Assembly (NCBI GenBank): GCA_002395775.1
Contig: DGUV01000096.1
Location: 1,060-22,644, forward strand
Direction: 5' to 3'
Length of the DNA stretch: 21,585 nt
Origin: Prevotellaceae bacterium UBA4301
Lineage (GTDB): Bacteria > Bacteroidota > Bacteroidia > Bacteroidales > Bacteroidaceae
This document shows positions 14,590 to 20,929 of the stretch, one piece after another (positions within the stretch are counted from its first letter, which is position 1; the number at the start of each line of letters is the position of its first letter). A model generated the notes under the pieces. It was not told the origin of the DNA. It saw only the letters and a program-made list of their open reading frames with translations, and made no database searches. A program made the translations under genes and the position numbers.

Positions 14590-17280
14590 ATGGAAGGTAA
14601 AAGGTTGGAACAGGAACTGGCAGGGCGCATGCTTTGCCTCGACGGTGCCATGGGCACTATGTTGCCCCGTGGAAAGGGGCTTGGCGATTTGCTCTGCTTG
14701 ACGGAGCCCGACATCATCCGAGACATCCACGAACGGTATCTTGAGGCCGGTGCTGACCTCATCACCACTTGCACTTTCAATGCCCAGCGCATATCGCTTT
14801 CCGACTATCAGGGCGAGCATTTGGTACGCGACATCAACCTTGCCGCCGTGCGCATCGCCCGTGAGGCAGCCGACAAGTACAGCACGCCCCATCGCCCACG
14901 CTTTGTTCTGGGCAGTGTGGGGCCCACCAACAAGAGCCTTTCCCTGAGTCCCGATGTCGAGAATCCAGCCTTCCGTTCGCTGACCTTCGACGAAATGGTG
15001 GAGGCCTATCAGGAGCAAATGACATCGCTCATAGAGGGAGGGGTAGATGCCCTCCTGCTGGAGACCATTTTCGACACACTCAATGCCAAGGCCGCCATCT
15101 GTGCAGCCGAGGAGGCCATGAAACGTGTCGGCCATGAGGTCCCCCTCATGCTCAGTGCCACCATCAGCGACCGTTCGGGCCGTCTGCTCTCAGGACAAAC
15201 CATCGAGGCCTTCCTCGTCTCCGTCTCCCATGCTCCCATCCTCAGCGTGGGTTTCAACTGCTCGTTTGGTGCCCGCGACATGCTGGCCAACTTGCGCACC
15301 CTGGCCCACCTGTCGCCTTATTACGTCAGTGCTTACCCCAATGCCGGTCTGCCCAATGCCTTTGGTGAGTATGACCAGACGCCCGAGATGATGGCAGAGG
15401 AGATGCGTCATTTCGTTGACGAAGGTCTGGTCAACATCGTCGGAGGCTGTTGCGGGACCACGCCCGAACACATTCGGGCCCTATCGACGCTGATTACTCA
15501 GCATATTCCCGTTACTCCGAAAACTCCGATTATCCCGAAAACTCAGCTTCGCCTGTCCGGTCTTGAGCCCCTTGTCCTCACTCCCGAGGTGGGATTCATC
15601 AACGTGGGCGAGCGGTGCAATGTGGCCGGTAGTCGCAAGTTCCTGCGACTCATCAAGGAGAAGAACTATGCCGAGGCTCTTTCCATTGCCCGCCAGCAGG
15701 TGGAGGCGGGCGCGATGGTGCTCGACATCAACATGGACGACGGTTTGCTCGATGCCCGGCAAGAGATGCAGACTTTCCTGCGCCTGCTCACCAGCGAGCC
15801 CGACATTGCCCGCGTGCCCCTGATGATTGACAGCAGTGACTGGCAAGTCATCCGTTCGGCGCTGAAGTGCCTCCAGGGCAAGTCCATTGTCAACAGCATT
15901 TCGTTGAAGGAGGGAGAAGAAGCCTTCCTCGCCCATGCCCGCGAGTTGCGTCAGTTGGGTGCAGCCGTTGTGGTCATGCTCTTCGACGAACAGGGACAGG
16001 CCACCACCTATGAGCGCCGCATCGAGGTGTGCGAGCGTTCCTACCGGTTGCTCACCCAGCAGGCCGGCTTCCCGGCCGAGGACATCATCTTCGACCCCAA
16101 CGTCCTGGCCATCTGCACCGGCATGCCCGAACACGACACCTATGCGCTCGATTTTCTGCGCACCATCGATTGGATTCGCCTCCACATGCCTTTGGTGCAC
16201 ATCAGCGGCGGCATCAGCAACCTCTCCTTCGCCTTCCGCGGCAACAATTTCCTGCGCGAGGCCATGCATGCCGTCTTCCTCTTTTATGCCCGGCAGCGTG
16301 GTATGGACATGGCCATCATGAATCCTGCCTCCAAGGTCATGTATAGCGACATCCCATCCCACCTGTTGCAGCTCCTCGAGGATGTCATCCTACGTCCTAC
16401 GGCCGAAGCCCGCGAACGCTTGGTTGCCTATGCCTCCGAGCATTCAGATTACTCTGAAAGCTCTGAAAAATCAGATTCTTCAGCCTCTCCCGATAGCTCA
16501 GCACCGTCTCTTGAAGAGCGCCTTATCGATGCCCTGCGTCGAGGCTTTAGCGATCATCTGGAGGCCGACCTCCAGGAAGCCCTTCGCACTTATCCCAATG
16601 CCGTCAGCATCATCGAAGGCCCCCTCATGCAAGGCATGAGCCTCGTGGGCAAGCTCTTTGGCGAAGGCAAGATGTTCCTGCCTCAGGTGGTGAAAACCGC
16701 TCGTACCATGAAGCAGGCCGTTGGGTTCCTCTCCCCAGCCCTCTCTCGGGGGGAAGGAGTTAAGTCGGCAGGGCGTGTGCTACTGGCAACCGTCAAGGGC
16801 GACGTCCACGACATTGGCAAGAACATCGTCTCCGTGGTCATGGCCTGCAACGGCTACGACATCATCGACATGGGCGTCATGGTGCCCGCCGAGGACATTG
16901 TGCGCAAGGCTCAGGAGGTCCACCCCGATGTCATAGGACTTTCGGGACTCATCACGCCCTCGCTCGACGAGATGGTGCGCACTGTCAATCTCCTGCACGA
17001 GGCTGGACTGTCCATTCCCGTCATGATAGGCGGAGCCACCACCAGTCCGCTTCACACCGCATTGAAGATAGCTCCCGTTTATGAAGGCCCTGTCATCTGG
17101 GTCAAGGATGCCAGCCAAAATGCCCCGCAGGCAGCCCGTTTCCTTTCGGAAGAGACGCGCGACGAGGCAATAGCCCAACTTCGCCATGAGCAGGAACGCC
17201 TGCGGGAGCAGAACTTGGGAGAAACGTCCGATATGCTCTCTTTTGAGGAAGCCCGCCGCCGCAGGCCCAAGTTCTTCTGA
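14590..17280 (+). CDS. metH: Cobalamin-dependent methionine synthase without activation domain
   Basis: MetH moves a methyl group from 5-methyl-THF to homocysteine through cob(I)alamin. The homocysteine/zinc domain (1-300) has Cys224 (NCSFG) and Cys287-Cys288 (GGCCGTTP). The pterin domain (about 335-600) starts INVGERCNVAGSRKF. The cap helices (about 645-720) include LFGEGKMFLPQVVK. The B12 domain (about 728-880) has DVHDIG with cobalt-ligand His740. The protein ends at 896, where E. coli MetH (about 1227) continues into the AdoMet-binding reactivation domain. That domain is absent here, as in other Bacteroidota where it may be a separate protein. The two main linkers are built of 9-bp repeats (residues 303-320 and about 616-639). 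5-formyl-THF cyclo-ligase follows by 42 bp, giving a one-carbon operon. Confidence 0.96.
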   Translation: MEGKRLEQELAGRMLCLDGAMGTMLPRGKGLGDLLCLTEPDIIRDIHERYLEAGADLITTCTFNAQRISLSDYQGEHLVRDINLAAVRIAREAADKYSTPHRPRFVLGSVGPTNKSLSLSPDVENPAFRSLTFDEMVEAYQEQMTSLIEGGVDALLLETIFDTLNAKAAICAAEEAMKRVGHEVPLMLSATISDRSGRLLSGQTIEAFLVSVSHAPILSVGFNCSFGARDMLANLRTLAHLSPYYVSAYPNAGLPNAFGEYDQTPEMMAEEMRHFVDEGLVNIVGGCCGTTPEHIRALSTLITQHIPVTPKTPIIPKTQLRLSGLEPLVLTPEVGFINVGERCNVAGSRKFLRLIKEKNYAEALSIARQQVEAGAMVLDINMDDGLLDARQEMQTFLRLLTSEPDIARVPLMIDSSDWQVIRSALKCLQGKSIVNSISLKEGEEAFLAHARELRQLGAAVVVMLFDEQGQATTYERRIEVCERSYRLLTQQAGFPAEDIIFDPNVLAICTGMPEHDTYALDFLRTIDWIRLHMPLVHISGGISNLSFAFRGNNFLREAMHAVFLFYARQRGMDMAIMNPASKVMYSDIPSHLLQLLEDVILRPTAEARERLVAYASEHSDYSESSEKSDSSASPDSSAPSLEERLIDALRRGFSDHLEADLQEALRTYPNAVSIIEGPLMQGMSLVGKLFGEGKMFLPQVVKTARTMKQAVGFLSPALSRGEGVKSAGRVLLATVKGDVHDIGKNIVSVVMACNGYDIIDMGVMVPAEDIVRKAQEVHPDVIGLSGLITPSLDEMVRTVNLLHEAGLSIPVMIGGATTSPLHTALKIAPVYEGPVIWVKDASQNAPQAARFLSEETRDEAIAQLRHEQERLREQNLGETSDMLSFEEARRRRPKFF
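15496..15549 (+). repeat. 9-bp repeat tract in the first MetH linker
   Basis: Six units of 9 bp follow the pattern nnTCnGAww with drift (for example ACTCCGAAA, ACTCCGATT, ATCCCGAAA). Here the frame gives T/I-P-x units. The tract lies between the homocysteine and pterin domains. Confidence 0.75.
16433..16504 (+). repeat. 9-bp repeat tract in the second MetH linker
   Basis: Eight units of 9 bp follow the same nnTCnGAww pattern (for example ATTCAGATT, ACTCTGAAA, GCTCTGAAA, AATCAGATT). Here they are read in another frame, giving S-D/E-x units. The tract lies between the pterin domain and the B12 cap helices. Confidence 0.8.
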
Positions 17281-17322
17281 TGGTATAACGCGCCTTGGCA
17301 CGCGATAAATGGTAAATGTAAG

Positions 17323-17862
17323 ATGGAAGATAAAGCGACACTCAGGAAGGAGATAAGAAGGCTGAAGGGACTGCATCAGGAATCTTTCCCATGTTGGTCG
17401 ACCGACATTTGCCAGAGGGTGGGGCAGATGGCCCGATGGCATCAGGCCCGTACCGTTCTGCTCTATCATGCTCTGCCCGACGAGCCCGACCTGCAAGCCC
17501 TGCTCGACGAAGCCTTCTTGTCTGGTCGTCAAGTGCTGCTGCCCGTGGTGGTTGGCGACGACCTCGTACTGAGGCATTACGAAGGCCGAGAGAGTCTGCG
17601 CGAAGGCGCTTTCCACATCCTCGAACCCCAGGGCGAGGACTTCCCCTTTGAGCAGTACCACCAGATAGACCTTGCCCTCATCCCCGGCATGGCTTTCGAC
17701 CGCGAGGGGCATCGCTTAGGCCGAGGCCGTGGCTATTACGACCGTCTCCTCCCTCGCATCCCCCAGGCTCACACACTGGGCGTCTGTTTTCCTTTCCAGC
17801 TACTGGATGCCATCCCCAGCGAGCCTCACGACATCCCCGTCTGTGAGGTACTTGGTTTCTAA
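17323..17862 (+). CDS. 5-formyltetrahydrofolate cyclo-ligase (MTHFS)
   Basis: This 179-residue enzyme converts 5-formyl-THF to 5,10-methenyl-THF using ATP. The family signature is clear: KATLRKEIRRL at the N-terminus, HALPDEPDLQALLDEA, LPVV, then LALIPGMAFDREGHRLGRGRGYYDRLL, which contains the GxGxGYYDR ATP/substrate loop. It ends EPHDIPVCEVLGF, the usual tail. Length is normal. The ATG at 17323 puts the K-x-x-LR-K-E-I helix at the right place. Its position after metH fits supply of one-carbon folates to methionine synthesis. A near-perfect palindrome begins at its stop codon. Confidence 0.95.
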   Translation: MEDKATLRKEIRRLKGLHQESFPCWSTDICQRVGQMARWHQARTVLLYHALPDEPDLQALLDEAFLSGRQVLLPVVVGDDLVLRHYEGRESLREGAFHILEPQGEDFPFEQYHQIDLALIPGMAFDREGHRLGRGRGYYDRLLPRIPQAHTLGVCFPFQLLDAIPSEPHDIPVCEVLGF

Positions 17863-17884
17863 TTGTGGCGAATTCGCCATAATT
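17861..17884. repeat. 24-bp near-perfect palindrome at the MTHFS stop codon
   Basis: The arms AATTGTGGCGAA and TTCGCCATAATT pair over 12 bp with one G-U pair and no natural loop. The left arm starts within the TAA stop. A short A-rich stretch follows, with no T-run in the plus direction. It may act as a terminator or mRNA 3' end stabiliser, or as a protein site. Confidence 0.6.
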
Positions 17885-17900
17885 AAAATCGAGATTGTAA

Positions 17901-18005
17901 ATCGTTCCCATACGCCAAGGAACACTCCATCGTATTGCGATTGCAAAGCCAGTCGGTCACGAAGAAGTCCCCGTCAGCGAGGTGTTGGATTTCACAACGA
18001 GGTAA
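17901..18005 (+). pseudogene. Possible decayed tail of a second cyclo-ligase copy
   Basis: Between stops at 17898-17900 and 18003-18005 one frame encodes a short peptide ending GHEEVPVSEVLDFTTR. This resembles the end of the adjacent cyclo-ligase, PHDIPVCEVLGF. The DNA also matches in part (TCACGA, CCCCGTC, GAGGT and TTTC in order). No start or upstream enzyme part is present. It could be a duplicated 3' end or chance similarity. Confidence 0.3.
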
Positions 18006-18251
18006 GTAGAAAAAGAGGGTGTCCCTCAGTAGGCTTACGTTACTTTAGTCGTGCTATTTTGTCTTCAACCTACTTCAACACCCTTCCCAGGAACGTTTCC
18101 CAGAAAAATTTGCCGATGTGTTCATCTATAAAATGATTAATATTATTTATTTCCGAGGCGCATCTTTTTATTGTCTCATTCGTTTCTGGTGCTCGGCTTT
18201 CTGGTCGTTGAGTTTTTTCCAGGTTTTCTTTCTTATGTGGTGTGGTTTTTG

Positions 18252-18259
18252 TAATTTTG
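18252..18259 (+). promoter_or_regulatory. -7 box for the dockerin/FISUMP gene
   Basis: TAATTTTG matches TAnnTTTG and lies 31 bp before the ATG at 18291. A weak TTTC at 18229-18232 is 19 bp upstream. Confidence 0.6.
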
Positions 18260-18290
18260 CATACGTGTTGACATAAGAAACAGGAATATC

Positions 18291-19331
18291 ATGAATATGA
18301 GGAATCTGATGTTGTCGTTGTTGCTCTTTGTAGTGACGGTGGCAAGTGCCCAGACCATAGTGAAGGGCGATATGAACAGTGATGAGCAGGTGACCATCTC
18401 GGACGTAACCTCGCTTGTGAATGTGATTCTGGGCAAGTCGCCCATGGAGACCATCGACGTGGGTGGCAAGCCTTACGGGGTGGACAATAGCATGGTGGTG
18501 GGGACGTGGTACACGCCCGAGGGCTCTTCGTTTACCCTGAACGAGGACGGGACGACGGACTATGGCGAGGGCTATACTTTCAGGTTCCGTCCCTATCAGG
18601 GTACGCTCATGATGTTCAACGCTCAAGGGCTGCCCGTCAGGACCATCGTGCTGAACGAAGTGGAGGAGGACTACCTGCTGGCGGTGGATTATGCAAGCCA
18701 GACCTACATTAAATATACGAAGGAACCCACGGCCGTGAGTACGCACTTGTATGTGGATTTGGGCCTGCCCAGCGGCACGTTGTGGGCCAGTTGCAACGTT
18801 GGGGCTACCAGCCCGGAGGACTTTGGCGACTACTTTGCCTGGGGCGAGACGGAAGTGAAGGCGAACTATGACTGGAGTACATATAAGTATTGTAAGGGGA
18901 CAACGAGCACCCTGACCAAGTACTGTCAGAATAGTTCAAATGGATACAATAGCTTTACAGACGAGTTGACTGAGCTGGAACCAGCCGATGATGCTGCCAG
19001 TGTCCGTTGGGGTTCGGAATGGCGCACGCCGAGTGATGAGCAATTTGGGGAACTCCTTAATAGTGATTATACTACGGCGGTGTGGATGATGTTGAACAGC
19101 GTCTATGGCCTAAAGATTACGAGCAAGAAGAACGGTAACTACATCTTCCTGCCCGCTGCGGGGATGTATAACAGTACTGTTTGCCAGGGTGCGGGTTCTA
19201 CAGGTAGCTACATGACTCGTACGCTTGCTTCACCTCCATCTCAAGCACGACGATTGTACTTTCTCATAAGTGGTTTCGTCATTAATAATACTGACCGCCG
19301 CTATGGCCAGCCAGTTAGGGCTGTGAAATGA
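18291..19331 (+). CDS. Secreted protein with dockerin-like EF-hand and FISUMP-type domain
   Basis: This is a 346-residue exported protein. Residues 1-20 are a Sec signal peptide ending VASA before Gln21. Residues 24-49 form one dockerin-like calcium half-repeat: Asp27, Asn29, Asp31, Gln33 and Asp38 fit the D-x-N-x-D-x-Q loop, and the helix TSLVNVILGK follows. The middle (about 60-145) is a small beta-rich domain. The C-terminal part (about 150-346) starts YVDLGLPSGTLWASCNVGA, has DYFAWGETE and SEWRTPSDEQF, and ends GQPVRAVK. This matches the Fibrobacter succinogenes major paralogous domain family seen in many Prevotella surface proteins. No type IX C-terminal sorting domain was recognised. 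The substrate or partner is unknown. ATG 18297 is an alternative start two codons in. Confidence 0.85.
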   Translation: MNMRNLMLSLLLFVVTVASAQTIVKGDMNSDEQVTISDVTSLVNVILGKSPMETIDVGGKPYGVDNSMVVGTWYTPEGSSFTLNEDGTTDYGEGYTFRFRPYQGTLMMFNAQGLPVRTIVLNEVEEDYLLAVDYASQTYIKYTKEPTAVSTHLYVDLGLPSGTLWASCNVGATSPEDFGDYFAWGETEVKANYDWSTYKYCKGTTSTLTKYCQNSSNGYNSFTDELTELEPADDAASVRWGSEWRTPSDEQFGELLNSDYTTAVWMMLNSVYGLKITSKKNGNYIFLPAAGMYNSTVCQGAGSTGSYMTRTLASPPSQARRLYFLISGFVINNTDRRYGQPVRAVK

Positions 19332-19350
19332 AGCATTTAGAAGCATGGGG

Positions 19351-19414
19351 TTGTGCCACCAATGGCACAAGCCTGTGCCACGAATGGCACAAAGTCGTGC
19401 CACTAATGGCACAG
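19351..19414. repeat. Array of six alternating 7-nt half-sites, exact 11-bp period
   Basis: Half-sites alternate TGTGCCA and TGGCACA at 19352, 19363, 19374, 19385, 19396 and 19407, each 7 nt with a 4-nt spacer. The one at 19396 is CGTGCCA. They form three tandem 20-bp palindromes with loops CCAA, CGAA and CTAA. The array lies between convergent genes. No T-run follows on either strand, so these are not ordinary terminators. Confidence 0.93.
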
Positions 19415-19433
19415 GGGGAAACAATTAACTGAA

Positions 19434-19724
19434 TCAGTAGAAGACAATGTTCTGTACCACCTGGGCTCCTACCTCGTGATTGAGTTTGCGGATGAGCTGG
19501 GTGCGGCCCATCATGAGGTCCTGTCGCAGGGCTGGGCGGAGAATCTTGACGTAGAGGGTGCCCTGACGAAAGGAGACCTCGCCTGTCAGACGGGCAATGG
19601 CAGGACCTGCAACCTCAGGCCAGAGGTTGACGGCACGGACCTCGGCCAGCGGTGTTTCCAGACCTTCCTGGCGCAGGAACCGGCGAATGACATCGCCCAA
19701 GCGTTCGGTGTTGCGGCGTTTCAT
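19434..19724 (-). CDS. DUF721/DciA-like protein
   Basis: This 96-residue small basic protein has the DUF721 pattern: an N-terminal helix with LGDVIRRFLRQEGLETPL, then VRAVNLWPEVAGPAIARLT and a beta-rich end with GTLYVKILRPALRQDLMM. DUF721 includes DciA, which loads the replicative helicase in many bacteria, and related proteins are often encoded next to recF in Bacteroidota. The direct role of this short form is not established. It starts inside the recF stop codon (ATGA overlap) and is the last gene of that unit. The 11-bp half-site array lies 20 bp past its stop. Confidence 0.85.
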   Translation of the reverse strand: MKRRNTERLGDVIRRFLRQEGLETPLAEVRAVNLWPEVAGPAIARLTGEVSFRQGTLYVKILRPALRQDLMMGRTQLIRKLNHEVGAQVVQNIVFY

Positions 19725-20821
19725 AGCGTAAAGTTACCTTGGTGGACGTGGAATAGGCGATGCTCGCCTGGCATGAGGCGCAGGATGTGGTCGAGGTGGT
19801 CGCGGTTGGTGTCGGTGATAAAGATTTGTCCGAAGTCCTCGCCCGAGACCAGGCGCACGATTTGTTCCACGCGGGTGGCATCGAGTTTGTCGAAGATGTC
19901 GTCGAGCAGCAGGATGGGAGTGGTTTGACTACCCGTTCGGCGAAGAAAGTCGAACTGGCTTAGTTTCAGTGCAATAAGGTAGGACTTGTTTTGTCCCTGA
20001 CTGCCCTCGCGCTTGATAGGATAACCACCGAGGGTCATCTCCAGTTCGTCCTTGTGAATGCCATGGAGCGAATAGCCCACGGCACGGTCTTTGTGGCGGT
20101 CGCGCTGTATGACCTCCAGCAGGGGCCCTCGCTGGCAATGGCTGGTGTAGCGCAGACCTACGGGTTCGGCGCCCTGGGAGATGATGTCGTAGTAGCGTTG
20201 GAAAGTGGGGATAAGTTCCTCGACATAGTGCTGTCGGCGCTGGAAGATGAACTCTCCCTCGCGGGCCATGGCCTCCTCCCATAGCGAGAGCAGTTCGGGG
20301 TCGGGTTCCTGATTCTCCATCTTCAATAGGGCATTGCGTTGCTGCAGGGCCTTGTTGTAGCGGAGCAGGGCCTCGATGTAGGGTGGTTCGCACTGCGAGA
20401 TGACGATGTCCAGGAAGCGGCGCCTCTCCTCGCTGCCACCGCTGATGAGGTCGCTGTCCGAGGGGCTGACCACCACGAGAGGGATGAGTCCGATGTGCTC
20501 GGCCAGCCGTTTGTAGGCCTTCTTACCCCGGCGCATAACCTTCTTCTGTCCTACCTTCAGTCCGCAATAGATTTCCTCGGGAGTGCCGTCCTCACGTTCG
20601 TACTGGCCCTGAAGCATCATGAACTGCTCGCCGTGGCGCACACAGGCACTGTCGATGTTGGTGAAGGAACTCTTGCACATGGACAGAAAGTAGATGGCGT
20701 CCAAGAGGTTGGTCTTGCCCTCGCCGTTGTGGCCGATGAAGCAGTTGATGCCTGGCGACAGGTCGAGCTCGGCCTGCCCGATGTTCTTGTAGTTGAGTAT
20801 GGAAAGGTGGGTCAGTATCAT
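19721..20821 (-). CDS. recF: DNA replication and repair ATPase RecF
   Basis: This 366-residue RecF acts with RecO and RecR to load RecA at single-strand gaps. It opens MILTHLSILNYKNI, the standard RecF start. The Walker A motif is GHNGEGKT (30-37). The signature and Walker B region near the C-terminus reads ILLLDDIFDKLD, followed by the D-loop and DATRVEQI. QGQNKSYLIALKLSQFDF matches the RecF signature block. An ORF extends 28 codons upstream, but that part reads through the TAATTCG repeats and promoter, so the ATG at 20821 is the true start. The promoter box ends only about 9 bp before it. DUF721 is coupled downstream by ATGA. Confidence 0.95.
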   Translation of the reverse strand: MILTHLSILNYKNIGQAELDLSPGINCFIGHNGEGKTNLLDAIYFLSMCKSSFTNIDSACVRHGEQFMMLQGQYEREDGTPEEIYCGLKVGQKKVMRRGKKAYKRLAEHIGLIPLVVVSPSDSDLISGGSEERRRFLDIVISQCEPPYIEALLRYNKALQQRNALLKMENQEPDPELLSLWEEAMAREGEFIFQRRQHYVEELIPTFQRYYDIISQGAEPVGLRYTSHCQRGPLLEVIQRDRHKDRAVGYSLHGIHKDELEMTLGGYPIKREGSQGQNKSYLIALKLSQFDFLRRTGSQTTPILLLDDIFDKLDATRVEQIVRLVSGEDFGQIFITDTNRDHLDHILRLMPGEHRLFHVHQGNFTL

Positions 20822-20829
20822 TGCGAAGA

Positions 20830-20837
20830 CAAAGGTA
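20830..20837 (-). promoter_or_regulatory. -7 box for recF
   Basis: TACCTTTG on the minus strand matches TAnnTTTG and ends 8 bp before the ATG, implying an almost leaderless mRNA. A second match, TATTTTTG, lies directly upstream at 20838-20845. No TTTG is at the usual -33 distance; that place is taken by the 7-bp repeats. Confidence 0.5.
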
Positions 20838-20843
20838 CAAAAA

Positions 20844-20876
20844 TAATTCGTAATTCGTAATTCGTAATTCGTAATT
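20844..20876 (+). repeat. 7-bp tandem repeat TAATTCG between divergent promoters
   Basis: Four exact copies of TAATTCG (20844-20871) are followed by a partial copy TAATT. The tract fills the space where the -33 regions of both recF and the TPR gene would fall. Confidence 0.95.
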
Positions 20877-20882
20877 TCTTTG

Positions 20883-20890
20883 TATCTTTG
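20883..20890 (+). promoter_or_regulatory. -7 box for the TPR protein gene
   Basis: TATCTTTG matches TAnnTTTG and lies 39 bp before the ATG at 20930. A TTCG supplied by the 7-bp repeats (20861-20864) is 18 bp upstream and is the only -33-like candidate. Confidence 0.6.
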
Positions 20891-20929
20891 CACGACTTTG
20901 TGCATAAAAACAAATAAAACTAAAATAAA

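Larger units (their letters stand above)
17863..18290. other. 428-bp intergenic region without an intact gene
   Basis: This gap holds the palindrome at 17861-17884, a possible decayed cyclo-ligase tail (17901-18005) and the promoter of the next gene (18252-18259). Between about 18010 and 18225 I see only AT-rich, T-tract-containing sequence with no convincing ORF, RNA gene or hairpin. Confidence 0.6.

Noticed and set aside
15481..16362. Minus-strand open frame (293 codons) opposite metH
   Set aside because: The plus strand encodes the conserved MetH pterin domain. The antisense product is a His/Gly-rich shadow without family features.
16780..17712. Minus-strand open frame (310 codons) across metH and the cyclo-ligase
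   Set aside because: It spans two clear plus-strand genes and their gap, with no domain of its own.
18011..18040. Possible insertion-sequence terminal repeat (GAGGGTGTCCCTC)
   Set aside because: The short dyad resembles some IS ends, but no matching second end, target duplication or transposase fragment was found.
17729..18136. Plus-strand frame running from the cyclo-ligase into the intergenic region
   Set aside because: Its first third is a shadow of the cyclo-ligase gene and the rest has no family features or start context.
19351..19414. CRISPR array
   Set aside because: The units are palindromes with 2-nt gaps, no spacers of 25-40 bp and no cas gene nearby.
20822..20905. 28-codon upstream extension of RecF
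   Set aside because: It reads through TAATTCG repeats and promoter boxes. RecF proteins start at the MILTHLSI-type methionine.
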